A program made the translations under genes and the position numbers. From Bacillus sp. ISL-41 (lineage in GTDB: Bacteria; Bacillota; Bacilli; Bacillales; Cytobacillaceae), in assembly GCF_018613235.1 (NCBI RefSeq), contig NZ_JAGGQP010000053.1, positions 27,898 to 91,897 of the forward strand: a stretch of 64,000 nt of DNA. Reading direction: 5' to 3'. Under the pieces are notes generated by a model, which searched no databases, was not told the origin of the DNA, and saw nothing but the letters and a program-made list of their open reading frames with translations. Positions 8,273-17,192 of this stretch are shown one piece after another (within the stretch, counting starts at the first letter, position 1; every line of letters begins with the position of its first letter).

Positions 8273-8917
8273 ATGAAAAAATTATTGTTGATGGGTTTTA
8301 TTCTATTAATGCCGCTAAATATGATGGCTGGATCAACACCTGCCTACGCTAAACCACAGCACAAATGTATCACCCAATCTGAGGTGAAATTCGAGAATAC
8401 TTTCCGGAGACTGTGGGTTGATCATGTTTTGTGGACAAGCAACTATATAACAAGTGCCACAACAGCTGGTGCTGAGGACCAAAAAGAGGTGCTCGAGAGA
8501 CTCCTGAAAAACCAGGAGGATATCGGAAATGCCATCAAACCGGTGTACGGCGAGGATGCTGGCAAGAAGCTTACGGATTTGCTTAAAGAGCATATCGTCA
8601 TAGCTGGAGGTATTGTCGAAGCAGCCAAAAGTGGAGATAAAGCAAAGCTGGATCAGCTTAACAAAGAATGGTATCGAAATGCTGATGATATCTCGGCCTT
8701 CCTTAGCAGTGCCAACCCGAACTTAAAAAATGCAGAAGTTAAAAAGCTGCTTTATGCGCATCTTGAATTGGTGGCAGATGACCTTGCTGCAAGTCTGGAA
8801 AAAGATTGGGCGGCACGAATCGTTTCGATTGATGACGGAATGACTCATATCATTATGATGGCCGATGCCATTTCTGAAGCTGTCGTCAAGCAATTCCCTG
8901 AGAAGTTTAAGAAATAA
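8273..8917 (+). CDS. secreted all-helical protein of unknown function, 214 aa
   Basis: The signal peptide (MKKLLLMGFILLMPLNMMAG, cut near AYA) is followed by an all-helical protein with two similar halves: VDHVLWTSNYI and LLKNQEDIGNAI in the first, ADDLAASLEKDWAARI and MTHIIMMADAI in the second. Conserved His residues (DHVLW, KEHI, AHLEL, MTHI) hint at metal binding, but this is inference. Relatives are common as uncharacterised Bacillus secreted proteins. The ATG at 8273 follows AGAAGGAG; the 23 codons upstream lack a ribosome site. Confidence 0.72.
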   Translation: MKKLLLMGFILLMPLNMMAGSTPAYAKPQHKCITQSEVKFENTFRRLWVDHVLWTSNYITSATTAGAEDQKEVLERLLKNQEDIGNAIKPVYGEDAGKKLTDLLKEHIVIAGGIVEAAKSGDKAKLDQLNKEWYRNADDISAFLSSANPNLKNAEVKKLLYAHLELVADDLAASLEKDWAARIVSIDDGMTHIIMMADAISEAVVKQFPEKFKK

Positions 8918-8926
8918 GGCACAATA

Positions 8927-8965
8927 AATCCCTGGAGTCTAAACAGACACCAGGGATTTTTTTCA
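8927..8965 (+). terminator. strong rho-independent terminator
   Basis: AATCCCTGG and CCAGGGATT arms around a 14-base loop are followed by seven T residues, 10 bases after the secreted-protein stop. Confidence 0.9.
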
Positions 8966-9125
8966 CAGAAAAAGGCTATTGAAACGTTGGGCTGAATTCA
9001 AGTAAAAGCTGTAAGCATCACTTCGGGCATATTTAACCTTCTGAATTAACATTCATCCCCTCGGTTATAATCCTTCCTGGACAGGCATAAGGTTTAATGT
9101 AACTTGAACAAAAGGAGCAATTAAA

Positions 9126-9440
9126 TTGATACGAATATTAGGATTATCCGCACTCTTGCTATTCTGTATATACCTGGTTTATACCTATCCGCAAAATGCC
9201 CAGAAAAACGCTGAGCTCGAATATTTGGAGACCGACGCCAGTGTCCAGGATGACGATGACATTTTAGAAACCATCTTACCTGAATTTGAATACCTGCACA
9301 TAGAATCACTGGACAAGGAAGTAGACGGATATATCGTTGAAACCTACAGAGAGTACGAAATCCATCGTGACAAGGACGGCAAAATCTTAAAACAAATTCC
9401 TACTTCAAACTATGAGTATGTACGATATAAAAACTATTAA
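9126..9440 (+). CDS. small membrane-anchored protein, 104 aa
   Basis: An N-terminal hydrophobic helix (about 3-20, ILGLSALLLFCIYLVYTY) is followed by a strongly acidic outer part (DDDDILETILPEFEYLHI) and a Tyr-rich C-terminus. I do not recognise a family. The start is TTG at 9126, with AAAGGAGC at suitable spacing and no nearby ATG. A palindromic terminator follows. The cysteine inside the hydrophobic segment is not in a lipobox. Confidence 0.65.
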   Translation: MIRILGLSALLLFCIYLVYTYPQNAQKNAELEYLETDASVQDDDDILETILPEFEYLHIESLDKEVDGYIVETYREYEIHRDKDGKILKQIPTSNYEYVRYKNY

Positions 9441-9467
9441 CACTTAGACTTTGCTTCCATTAAAAGA

Positions 9468-9491
9468 TAGCCTGGCATAATGTCCAGGCTA
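9468..9491. terminator. bidirectional terminator
   Basis: TAGCCTGG and CCAGGCTA form a perfect 8-bp stem with an 8-base loop between the convergent genes ending at 9440 and 9509; T-rich sequence follows on the plus side. Confidence 0.8.
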
Positions 9492-9508
9492 CTCTAGTTT
9501 TTCTTTGA

Positions 9509-10144
9509 TTACGATGCAGCTTTTGTCTTCAGCAAGCTTATGCCCATTCCGATAAAAACAATGCCAGTCAAGCGGTTTAAGACGCTACCGGCTTTTTCAT
9601 TTTTCCTGAGCCTTGATGTTGCCATCGAGGAGAAATAGGCAGTCAGCAAACTCCAGGCTCCCCCGGTCAAGGTGAACGTCAATCCCAGAATGATGAATGG
9701 AATCGGGCTAGCAGCACCTCCATCAGCGTGAATGAATTGAGGAAGAAATGCCAGGAAAAACAAAGCCACCTTTGGATTCGTCACGTTCGTGATCATGCCT
9801 TGAAAAAAGATTTTTTTGTTGCTCTGGATTGGCAAAGCTTTCTGTTCATGTGCCCTGCTTTTGGCTGTTAACATCTGAATCCCCAGATAAGCCAGATAAA
9901 TGGCTCCAGCAATTTTAACAGTTTGAAATAAAAAAGCTGACTGCGTCAATATGACGGATAATCCGAAAGCTGCAAGAAGAGTATGGACAATGATTCCGGT
10001 AGAAATTCCAAAGGCTGAGAAAATCCCGGCTGTCCTGCCTTGCGAGATACTTCTGCTCACTATGTACATTGTATCTGTCCCAGGTGTCAAATTGAGCAGG
10101 ATCGCTGTTGCCAAAAATACTTCAAAATTACTTATCCCAAACAT
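9509..10144 (-). CDS. LysE/RhtB family amino-acid exporter, 211 aa
   Basis: Six predicted transmembrane helices and the signature NLTPGTDTMYIVSRSISQGR near the N-terminus identify a LysE/RhtB translocator, which exports amino acids or their derivatives. NPKVALFFLAFLPQF near residue 125 is also typical. The start is ATG with GGGGAAG upstream. It follows the cysteine-desulfurase-like gene by 36 bases on the same strand, so the two are probably co-transcribed. Export of a sulfur amino acid or a product of the upstream enzyme is conceivable but unproven. Confidence 0.88.
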   Translation of the reverse strand: MFGISNFEVFLATAILLNLTPGTDTMYIVSRSISQGRTAGIFSAFGISTGIIVHTLLAAFGLSVILTQSAFLFQTVKIAGAIYLAYLGIQMLTAKSRAHEQKALPIQSNKKIFFQGMITNVTNPKVALFFLAFLPQFIHADGGAASPIPFIILGLTFTLTGGAWSLLTAYFSSMATSRLRKNEKAGSVLNRLTGIVFIGMGISLLKTKAAS

Positions 10145-10179
10145 CGTTCATCTTCCCCTACTGTAAAATTCACTTTCTT

Positions 10180-11418
10180 TTAAACAACATTTTGCTGATG
10201 CTGTTGGATGAAAGCTGCCAATGCTTTTTTAAATTGCTGGATTTCTTCCAATGTATTATAAGGTGCCAGCCCAATCCGCACCCAGCCGCCAGTTGAGTAG
10301 ACATCGAGTACCTCAGCCATCGTGGAGGCATAGAAGTCCCCATCTGCGACACACATATTGAATTTTTCGGCAAGCCATGCCGTGACCTCACGTGAATTAT
10401 GACCTTCAATTGTAAAAGCAAATGTTGGTGTCCTTTGTCCAGATGCTGCACGATACAGCGTCACTTCCGGGAGACTGCGCAAAAAGCTTTCCACTTCTGC
10501 TGCAAGTTCACTTTCATATTCATCTATTGCTTGCATTCCGGACAACAGTCGCTCTCTTCTCGTCTCACCATTTCCTAACTCTTCGATGAACCGGATGGCT
10601 CCCATCACCCCAGCGATACCTTCATGATTCTGAGTCCCTGTTTCAAGCTTGTAAGGTATTTCCTCAGGCGCTGGCTTTAGCTTGTAGACTGGAAGTTTTT
10701 CAAATAATCTCTGCCTTACCACAGCTATGCCGACATGCGGCCCGAAAAACTTGTATGCAGAACATAGCAGGATGTCACACCCTAGATCCTGGACATCAAT
10801 CGATAAATGCGGCACTCCATGGACCGCATCGACAACTGCCAGGGCGCCAACTTCTCTCGCACGTTCAATTATTGGCTTTAAATCCGTCACAGTCCCTGTC
10901 ACATTCGATGACATCCCGGCGGCCACCAGCTTTGTTTTATCAGTGATGGTATCTTCTAAGTCTTCTAAATTTAAGGTGAAAGTTTCAGAATCCAGTTTAA
11001 TAAACTTAATCTTCGCGCCGCAATCCCTCGCAAGGGTAATCCAAGGATCCACATTGGCCCGATGGTCGAGCTCGGTGACCACAATCTCGTCACCCTCCTT
11101 GATAAACCCAGCCAGACTCCGTGCAATCGCAAAAGCATGTGTCGTCATATTCGCTCCAAACGCAACTTCATTCGCCTGGCATCCAAGCAAATCAGCGACT
11201 GCCTCCCGTGCTTTGTCCAGCATTGCATCCGTGTCAGCACTGGTGTTGAAGGTACCATGAAGATTTGCCATGCCATTTCTTATGTACCGATACATTGATT
11301 CCATTGCATAATCGACCATTTGAGTACCGCCAGGCCCGTCAAAGTAAATCACCTGCCGACCATCATCCTTTCGACTTAAAGCAGGAAACCTCTCTCTCAC
11401 CTCATTGATTGGAAACAT
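10180..11418 (-). CDS. cysteine desulfurase-like class V aminotransferase, 412 aa
   Basis: This is a PLP enzyme of the class V aminotransferase fold, of the cysteine-desulfurase-like subgroup with the DGPGGTQMVDYAMESM N-terminus and NLHGTFNTSADTDAML. The PLP lysine sits in CSAYKFFGPHVG (about residue 223), with AVVDAVHGVPH before it carrying the cofactor-binding Asp. Members are related to SufS but their substrate is generally undefined. ATG 11418 has GAGG about 9 bases upstream; TTG 11427, three codons earlier, behind GAGGGAG is possible. It probably forms an operon with the LysE exporter. Confidence 0.85.
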   Translation of the reverse strand: MFPINEVRERFPALSRKDDGRQVIYFDGPGGTQMVDYAMESMYRYIRNGMANLHGTFNTSADTDAMLDKAREAVADLLGCQANEVAFGANMTTHAFAIARSLAGFIKEGDEIVVTELDHRANVDPWITLARDCGAKIKFIKLDSETFTLNLEDLEDTITDKTKLVAAGMSSNVTGTVTDLKPIIERAREVGALAVVDAVHGVPHLSIDVQDLGCDILLCSAYKFFGPHVGIAVVRQRLFEKLPVYKLKPAPEEIPYKLETGTQNHEGIAGVMGAIRFIEELGNGETRRERLLSGMQAIDEYESELAAEVESFLRSLPEVTLYRAASGQRTPTFAFTIEGHNSREVTAWLAEKFNMCVADGDFYASTMAEVLDVYSTGGWVRIGLAPYNTLEEIQQFKKALAAFIQQHQQNVV

Positions 11419-11500
11419 ATTAGTCAATCCTCATCACTCCCTCTGCCAAACTGATATCAATTTTATTATGTCATAATTTTCTAATAATTGCAGTTTTAAT

Positions 11501-11542
11501 CTTTCGACAAACGAAAGAGGAACCCTTTTAAACGGCTCCTCT
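11501..11542 (-). terminator. tandem hairpins after the Cys-rich gene
   Basis: AGAGGAACC and GGCTCCTCT (11516-11542, one mismatch) and CTTTCG-ACAAA-CGAAAG (11501-11517) are adjacent hairpins just downstream of the Cys-rich gene. T-tracts are short, so termination strength is uncertain. Confidence 0.5.
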
Positions 11543-11555
11543 CTCGAGATAATCA

Positions 11556-11810
11556 TTATTCTTCTTCGGGAAAATATGGGCAAACAATGTAGCATTGGCC
11601 GCTCTCAGTACAAGCAATCTGGCAATCGTCAAATGGCTCTTCGCCAACTCCATAGCATGCTAAATAACAAATTGGACCTACACAAACCAAAACACAGTCA
11701 TCCGGCACTTCACGTCCAGGAATGATCCTTAGATTGGGAAAAGGCACGCTATTCACGTTATGGTTGCAAAACAAATCAGCTAAATCACCCTTCTGATCTT
11801 TTCTTTCCAT
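11556..11810 (-). CDS. cysteine-rich small protein with repeated CX3C pairs, 84 aa
   Basis: I do not recognise a family. Nine cysteines are present in 84 residues: one near residue 15, then four CX3C pairs (CVLVC, CYLAC, CQIAC, CYIVC) spaced regularly through residues 39-77. The N-terminus is charged and leader-like (MERKDQKGDLADLF), and the C-terminus is acidic (YFPEEE). There is no classical signal peptide. An excellent GGAGGTGAAAAG ribosome site supports expression. Possible roles are a metal-binding protein, a disulfide-rich peptide or a ribosomal-peptide precursor; the last is only suggested by the YcaO cluster 8 kb away. Confidence 0.65.
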   Translation of the reverse strand: MERKDQKGDLADLFCNHNVNSVPFPNLRIIPGREVPDDCVLVCVGPICYLACYGVGEEPFDDCQIACTESGQCYIVCPYFPEEE

Positions 11811-11898
11811 CTTTTCACCTCCATACTATCAATGTATTCATGGAGGGAGACGAGGGTATGGATGTTCGCTCTTGAAAGAAGGAATTAGGCGCACTCCA

Positions 11899-12312
11899 TC
11901 ACTGCTTATTAATTACAATCGAAAGCTTATAGCTCACATAATTGCTCAAGATTGTCAAAAATTCATCTAAAATCTCGTTGGACGGAAATCTGCATTCTAA
12001 GAGGTAACAGCTTTCCCCACTGACTTTATAGTGGTTCATAACGTATGATTCTTGTTTTTTTAAGAACGAAAGATAAGGCTGATGATTCGTGCTTTTCGTA
12101 AAAATATGTATGATTGCATGAACTGAACGCCCCATTTTCATTTGGTTCACTTTAATGGTATACCCTTCAATGATTCCGAGATCCTCTAACTTGGTGACTC
12201 TAGATGAAGCAGCCTGGCCTGTCAAATGCACTTTTTCACCCAGTTCCTTCATCGTAATCCGGCTGTTAAGGGTCAGTTCCTCTATAATTTTCAAATCGGT
12301 GGTATCCAACAT
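11899..12312 (-). CDS. Lrp/AsnC family transcriptional regulator, 137 aa
   Basis: The N-terminal helix-turn-helix (LDTTDLKIIEELTLNSRITM, then GEKVHLTGQAASSRVTKLED) and C-terminal RAM-type alpha/beta domain (VHAIIHIFTKS, ESCYLLECRFPSNEILDEFL) are the Lrp/AsnC plan; LrpC-type proteins have similar size. ATG 12312 is placed behind GAAAGGATTTG. It is divergent from the metallo-hydrolase at 12431 with about 118 bases between the starts, so it may regulate that gene (inference from layout). Confidence 0.88.
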   Translation of the reverse strand: MLDTTDLKIIEELTLNSRITMKELGEKVHLTGQAASSRVTKLEDLGIIEGYTIKVNQMKMGRSVHAIIHIFTKSTNHQPYLSFLKKQESYVMNHYKVSGESCYLLECRFPSNEILDEFLTILSNYVSYKLSIVINKQ

Positions 12313-12430
12313 TTTTTCAAATCCTTTCAATAATCAAGTGAAAGAGCAAAAAGACTTGATTTAAGCTATGTAAGTCAAAAGCGGTCTTATTATAAACTAT
12401 ATATACATTATAGAAAAGGAGCTAATAAAT

Positions 12431-13192
12431 ATGAATATACAACAAATTCGAAATGCAACATTAGTTGTAAAATATGCTGGCAAGAAGTTTTTAATCGATC
12501 CATTTTTGGCTGAAAAAGGATCATATCCTCCCTTCCCGAATTCATTAAGGCAGGACCAGAACAATCCTCTGGTCATCTTGCCGTCCTCTATTGATGACAT
12601 TATTAATGATGTGGATGCGGTCATTGTAACTCATTTACACTTGGACCACTATGATGATGCTGCCAAAGAGGCACTTCCGAAGGATATAAAAATGTTTGTA
12701 CAAAATGAGGAAGATGTCAATTCTGTCAAAAATGACGGATTTAAAAATGTTGAAGTTTTACAGGAAGATACCGTTTTCAAAGGCGTTCAGTTAATTAAGA
12801 CCAAAGGCGAGCACGGCAGAGGGGAAATATTAAAACTAGCCGGTCTGGTTTGTGGTGTCGTCTTTAAGCATGATTCCGAGAAAACCTTATATGTTGCAGG
12901 AGACACTGTCTGGTATGAAGGTGTACAAGAAGCAATAGACACCCACACACCAGAAGTTATTGTCGTTAATGCGGGGGACAATCAATTCCTTCAAGGCGGT
13001 TCACTTGTCATGGGGAAAGACGATGTTTTTGAAGTCCATAAAGCCGCTCCTTCTGCAAAAATAATCGCCAGCCATATGGAAGCCGTCAACCATTGGACAC
13101 TATCAAGGGAAGAACTGAAAAGTTTTGCAGTTGAAAAAGGAATCTCCTCAAGTGTTCTCGTCCCAAATGACGGAGAGTCATACAGATTTTAA
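12431..13192 (+). CDS. metallo-beta-lactamase fold hydrolase, 253 aa
   Basis: The zinc-binding motif THLHLDHYDD (HxHxDH) at about residues 67-76 and a later AGDTVWYEG identify the MBL fold; the C-terminal ASHMEAVNHW supplies further histidines. It resembles the UlaG-like subgroup (IRNATLVVKYAGKKFLIDPF start). The substrate is unknown. AAAAGGAGC precedes the ATG. The divergent Lrp-type regulator is the obvious candidate controller. Confidence 0.88.
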   Translation: MNIQQIRNATLVVKYAGKKFLIDPFLAEKGSYPPFPNSLRQDQNNPLVILPSSIDDIINDVDAVIVTHLHLDHYDDAAKEALPKDIKMFVQNEEDVNSVKNDGFKNVEVLQEDTVFKGVQLIKTKGEHGRGEILKLAGLVCGVVFKHDSEKTLYVAGDTVWYEGVQEAIDTHTPEVIVVNAGDNQFLQGGSLVMGKDDVFEVHKAAPSAKIIASHMEAVNHWTLSREELKSFAVEKGISSSVLVPNDGESYRF

Positions 13193-13368
13193 TAACCACC
13201 AGGTCACGCAGAAAGCTCAGAGCCTTATTAAGGTCCTGATCTTTCACTGTAGTTAAACAAACTATAACCATAAATGTTCCAATACAAAGATTTTGTAAGT
13301 AAACACATATTAACATCCAAGTATGATACACTTTATTGATAATGTGTTTTATTTGATGGGGTGCTAAT

Positions 13369-13905
13369 TTGGAAAGTATGCATTTAAAAGAAGTTAATGA
13401 ACTTGCAGGCCTTACCAAGGGACATGGTCTATATTTCTTTGAGAATCAGGACCAGTATATTACTAAATTGGCTGACTTTGTCATTTCCGGTCTGGAACGT
13501 GATGAATATTCCATCATTATAGAAAATGACCGGATTATACCCTTGATTACTAAAAGACTTATGGAGTCACAGGAAGAAAGCAGTTTGGAAAAAGTAAAGT
13601 TCGTCAATAATTATGACTTTTATTATGCCAAGGGAGACTTTAGCGTAAATTCTATTTTTGATTTCCTCCCGAACTTAATCGAAGGTTATTCAGAGCTCGA
13701 TTTAGTTATTCGCAGTTGGGCTCATGTAGAATGGCGGGATGATCAGGAAATCAACAGCAAATTATTGGTCTCTGAACAAGAAGCCGATAACATTGTGACC
13801 GAAACTGAACTTCTTTCTGTTTGTGCCTACGATTCCGAAAGGGTTAGCAAAGAATTAAAAGAAGGTCTTCTTAATTGCCATAACTTTCTTATTAATGATA
13901 AATAA
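13369..13905 (+). CDS. MEDS domain-containing protein, 178 aa
   Basis: The segment HGLYFFENQDQYITKLADFV near residue 20, followed by GLERDEYSIIIEN, resembles the MEDS (DcmR-type) sensory domain, used in bacilli in signalling and stress regulators. No DNA-binding domain or kinase domain is attached. The start TTG at 13369 has GGGGTG six bases upstream; the ATG at 13378 is an alternative. It is monocistronic with a strong terminator. The ligand is unknown. Confidence 0.72.
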   Translation: MESMHLKEVNELAGLTKGHGLYFFENQDQYITKLADFVISGLERDEYSIIIENDRIIPLITKRLMESQEESSLEKVKFVNNYDFYYAKGDFSVNSIFDFLPNLIEGYSELDLVIRSWAHVEWRDDQEINSKLLVSEQEADNIVTETELLSVCAYDSERVSKELKEGLLNCHNFLINDK

Positions 13906-13912
13906 TGAAGGA

Positions 13913-13944
13913 ATACAGGCTCTCCTACCCAGGCGAGCCTGTAT
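13913..13944. terminator. bidirectional terminator
   Basis: ATACAGGCTC and GAGCCTGTAT form a perfect 10-bp stem with a 12-base loop between the convergent genes ending at 13905 and 13949. Confidence 0.88.
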
Positions 13945-13948
13945 CATT

Positions 13949-15442
13949 TTACTTTCTTGCCGGTACTTCAGTTTCTGCAGAAGATTGACGGCCGATATAG
14001 TCTCCCGTTATTACCTTTCCTGTTAATCTACTAAAAGAAAAGGTAGATCCTGGCCAAAGGGTGCTGTTCCTTCCCGTGTGGTCCAGATACCAGCTTTTAC
14101 ACCCCCCGCTTGTCCAAACAGTTCCTTTCATCGATTTTTCTGTATTTTCCACAAAACCGTTCTGGGCGTCCACACTCGGTTCGATGACGTCGAGCTGATT
14201 TTTCTGCATATGCTTCAAAACCTTCATCATCTGTTTAATTTGAGCCTCTATCATATAAATTACCGAGGTATGTCCAAGTCCGGTGTTCGGACCTTGCATA
14301 ATGAATAAATTGGGGAATCCTGACACAGTTGTCCCCAGATATGCTTTGGGACTACCTGCCCAAACATCAGCTAAACAATCGCCATGCTTGCCAAAAATAT
14401 AGTTAGCGAAAGGGATATCTGTTATTTGAAAACCTGTACCAAAGATGATTGTATCCACCTTTACTTCCGTACCGTCCGCTGCAATGATGGAATTCTCGGT
14501 TACCTCGACGACTCCTGTAGTAACAACATTTACGTTGGGTGCCGCCATTGCTGGATAGTATACATTTGATTGAAGAATTCTCTTACAACCTATTATATAA
14601 TCTGGTGTGAGCTTCTCCCTTAGTACAGGATTCTTGATGGAACGGTACATATTGCTGAGGGCAGCTTTTTCTATAATTTTCATATACTTTGGATTCCTGA
14701 AAGCAATGCCAAGTAACTCACGCCTAATATAAATCCCTAACCGGGTTGCTTTTTGTAATAAAGGAAACATGCTGTACAGCTTCTGCTTAGTAGGGGATAT
14801 TTTTTGATCAGGACGACCAACTACCCAGGCCGGGGTCCTCTGAAAAACTGTCATCAAGTCCACTTCAGGCTGTAATGCCGGGATAAACTGGATTGCCGAT
14901 GCGCCAGTTCCGATGACGGCGACCCGCTTTCCTTTTGGTTCAAAGTTCTTTGGCCAATTGGAGGAATGGAATGCCTCCCCTGCAAAAGTATCTAAACCTT
15001 TAAGGTTTGGAATAGCCGGATTACTAAGTGCGCCAAATGCACCAACGACTATTTTAGCATTAAATTCTCCCTGACTTGTGGCAACATACCACTCACCAGT
15101 GTCTTCGTTCCACTCCATTCTCTTAACCTCATGCCGGAAGCGTACATGACTTATCAGGTCAAACTTTTTGGCACAATCCTGCAGGTAGGCAAAGATTTCG
15201 GATTGTGAAGAGAATTTGCGGCTCCAATTTGGATTAGGAGCAAAGGATAAGGAATATAGATGGGACTCCACATCACACGCACAGCCTGGATAACGGTTAT
15301 CCCTCCATACTCCTCCTACGTCTTCACAGCGCTCAAGAATGATAAAGTCATTTTCCCCGGCTTGTTTTAGCCTGACAGCCGCTGCAATCCCGGCAAAACC
15401 GCTTCCTATAATGATGATTCTCGCTTTGTTTATAGGTTTCAT
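13949..15442 (-). CDS. flavin-containing monooxygenase, Baeyer-Villiger type, 497 aa
   Basis: An FAD-binding GxGxxG (IIIGSGFAGIAAAVRL) lies at the N-terminus and an NADPH-binding GTGASAIQFIP near residue 185. Between them is FAGEAFHSSNWP, which fits the type I Baeyer-Villiger fingerprint FxGxxxHxxxW. Such enzymes insert oxygen into ketones or oxidise heteroatoms using NADPH and O2; the native substrate is unknown. The later GFPNLFIMQGPNTGLGH segment is typical. GGGGGTTGAG precedes the ATG. The gene appears monocistronic. Confidence 0.9.
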   Translation of the reverse strand: MKPINKARIIIIGSGFAGIAAAVRLKQAGENDFIILERCEDVGGVWRDNRYPGCACDVESHLYSLSFAPNPNWSRKFSSQSEIFAYLQDCAKKFDLISHVRFRHEVKRMEWNEDTGEWYVATSQGEFNAKIVVGAFGALSNPAIPNLKGLDTFAGEAFHSSNWPKNFEPKGKRVAVIGTGASAIQFIPALQPEVDLMTVFQRTPAWVVGRPDQKISPTKQKLYSMFPLLQKATRLGIYIRRELLGIAFRNPKYMKIIEKAALSNMYRSIKNPVLREKLTPDYIIGCKRILQSNVYYPAMAAPNVNVVTTGVVEVTENSIIAADGTEVKVDTIIFGTGFQITDIPFANYIFGKHGDCLADVWAGSPKAYLGTTVSGFPNLFIMQGPNTGLGHTSVIYMIEAQIKQMMKVLKHMQKNQLDVIEPSVDAQNGFVENTEKSMKGTVWTSGGCKSWYLDHTGRNSTLWPGSTFSFSRLTGKVITGDYIGRQSSAETEVPARK

Positions 15443-15537
15443 CTCTCAACCCCCTGTCTTACATTTTATTCTCCTTAAACTTTCTGAATGTTATAAAATT
15501 TTATCACCTCTGTGTATTATATTCCAGAAAAACAAGA

Positions 15538-15594
15538 AGACGGTTCCCACGCTATCTTCACTTCAATAAACGAAGATAGCAGGAGTTCCGTCAT
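15538..15594 (-). terminator. long hairpin terminator of the small membrane protein gene
   Basis: GCTATCTTC (15551-15559) pairs perfectly with GAAGATAGC (15572-15580), and an outer GACGG/CCGTC pair encloses it. On the minus strand the outer arm runs into CTTCTTGTTTTTC. Confidence 0.65.
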
Positions 15595-15606
15595 CTGGCT
15601 TCCTGG

Positions 15607-15822
15607 TCAATAAACATTGCTTTTAGAAATGATTGTTTTTACTAAGAGAACTATTGAAATAAAAAGAAATAGAGCCGTTGCAAGAAAACTATAAATCGCA
15701 ATAGACGTAATCGAGTCCATTTCATTCGACTTTTCAGCAAAGCCACCTGTTACCTGCCAGGTTATCAAACTAACAAAAAACAATATTAATGACACTATTA
15801 AATTTCTATGTTTCCCGAACAA
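15607..15822 (-). CDS. small two-helix membrane protein, 71 aa
   Basis: Two hydrophobic helices are visible (about 8-26 LIVSLILFFVSLITWQV and 42-64 IYSFLATALFLFISIVLLV) joined by an acidic loop. No family is recognised. The start is TTG at 15822 with GGGGAGGG eight bases upstream. It is monocistronic with its own terminator. Confidence 0.6.
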   Translation of the reverse strand: MFGKHRNLIVSLILFFVSLITWQVTGGFAEKSNEMDSITSIAIYSFLATALFLFISIVLLVKTIISKSNVY

Positions 15823-15874
15823 TAGAAATCCCTCCCCTTGGGTCTATTTAACTTCAATGAGGAGGCATCACCAT

Positions 15875-15943
15875 ATGAGAGATGCTCACCTTTTAGAACA
15901 GGATATCTTTTCTCGGCAGAACCAGAAGGCATATACACTCTAA
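15875..15943 (+). CDS. possible 22-residue peptide
   Basis: An ATG preceded by GAGGAGG at 9 bases opens a 22-codon frame (begins MRDAHLLEQD). No promoter or family supports it, and a good ribosome site can occur by chance in this AT-rich gap. The rest of 15823-16085 shows nothing else recognisable. Confidence 0.2.
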   Translation: MRDAHLLEQDIFSRQNQKAYTL

Positions 15944-16085
15944 TTTTTCTATCCTCCCCAACAATGACACCAGGAAACTTTCAATCATTTTTTACACATA
16001 CTTTCCTATTAATTTGAAGGATATTTACCATATCAACGAAATCCATCCTAGAAAAAGTTGTGCAAAAAGCATGAGATGTCAATGC

Positions 16086-17192
16086 TTAGTTGCTAATGAC
16101 CTTCATCTTTTTCTGATCGCTGCTTGAAATGACAACCTGGTATTTTTCATCCTGGATGGAATTTAAAGCTTGTTCAGATTGGAGAAAGTCCTGGACTGTT
16201 TTTTCGATCGTTTCAGCTACTTGCTCAATATCAGGATCCGTTGACTTCAGAACCAACCGAATCGAAATGTAATAATGCTCTTTTTTATTATTAGAGAAAC
16301 CTACAGAATCGATTTGGTATTCCGGCTTTGCCTTTAACCCTGTGGCAATCGAATCAAATATCTTCATGAACTTGCCGCCACGTTCTTCCAGCCCAGGTTC
16401 ATATGTGTATACCTTTACTTCGATATCGCCAAGTTCTCTTTGTTTGAGCTTTTCTTTTATTTCGATTGGGATATTCTTGATGTTAGGTTCGGTCACCGGA
16501 AGCTCGAGATTGACTCGATTCACACTGATCCCGCTTGTGTGTCTTGGAGAATCAAAATTGTATTTACCCAGCACTTCATATACCGTTTTCTCTATTTCAG
16601 CAATCTTTTTATCAGATTCTACATCAATCTTGCTCCATTGTTCAAAAGCTTCCGGATCGTTTGCCACCCTGATATCGTAATCTTCTTCATTCCTCGACTT
16701 AAGAATTGAGCTGATCATATCCTTAATTGGTGTTTTCATTTCGTGATAATATTCCTCGGTATTAAAAACCATCGCTTCAATATATTTCTCTTTTCTATTA
16801 ACATGCAGTGCAATATTTTTAAAATCCTTTTTCACGATTGCTTGATTTATTTCATTTTCAAGGGTTTTCACCTCGATTTTCTTTTCAAAAATAAGATTAA
16901 TGTACGGAATCCGGGATGCCACTTGCGCTACGGCCGGTGAAACAAAGGCTGTGCTGATGAAAAGCCCTAGTGCTGCTGCAGCCGAAAGTGAAAATATTGC
17001 CATTCTCTTTCTAATGATGCCGTTTCTTTGACTTCTTGAATTGGTCTGAAATCTATTCCAATCTTCAGCAACTCGTTCTTCTGCTTCGGGGGTGATTGGT
17101 TTCTTTGGTATCTCGTCGATCAATTGAAAAATACTTTCAGGAACCTCCAGCTGTTCGACCGATTCCACCCGGTCCTTTTTATTAGATCCCAT
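16086..17192 (-). CDS. anti-sigma factor-like membrane protein, 368 aa
   Basis: A cytoplasmic N-terminus of about 65 residues (with a possible sigma-binding helix, ESIFQLIDEIPKKP) is followed by one transmembrane helix (about 68-88, MAIFSLSAAAALGLFISTAF). A large extracytoplasmic domain rich in repeated beta/alpha segments completes it. This layout, and the 11-base overlap with the ECF sigma gene upstream, point to the membrane anti-sigma factor of that sigma, similar to Bacillus DUF4179/DUF4030-type proteins. The signal it senses is unknown. A GGAGGTGAAGG ribosome site lies inside the end of the sigma gene, implying translational coupling. Confidence 0.78.
   Translation of the reverse strand: MGSNKKDRVESVEQLEVPESIFQLIDEIPKKPITPEAEERVAEDWNRFQTNSRSQRNGIIRKRMAIFSLSAAAALGLFISTAFVSPAVAQVASRIPYINLIFEKKIEVKTLENEINQAIVKKDFKNIALHVNRKEKYIEAMVFNTEEYYHEMKTPIKDMISSILKSRNEEDYDIRVANDPEAFEQWSKIDVESDKKIAEIEKTVYEVLGKYNFDSPRHTSGISVNRVNLELPVTEPNIKNIPIEIKEKLKQRELGDIEVKVYTYEPGLEERGGKFMKIFDSIATGLKAKPEYQIDSVGFSNNKKEHYYISIRLVLKSTDPDIEQVAETIEKTVQDFLQSEQALNSIQDEKYQVVISSSDQKKMKVISN

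Noticed and set aside
11556..11810. Cys-rich protein as a substrate of the YcaO cluster
   Set aside because: It is 8 kb away, with CX3C rather than Cxx spacing and no leader similarity to the true precursor; kept only as an open possibility.
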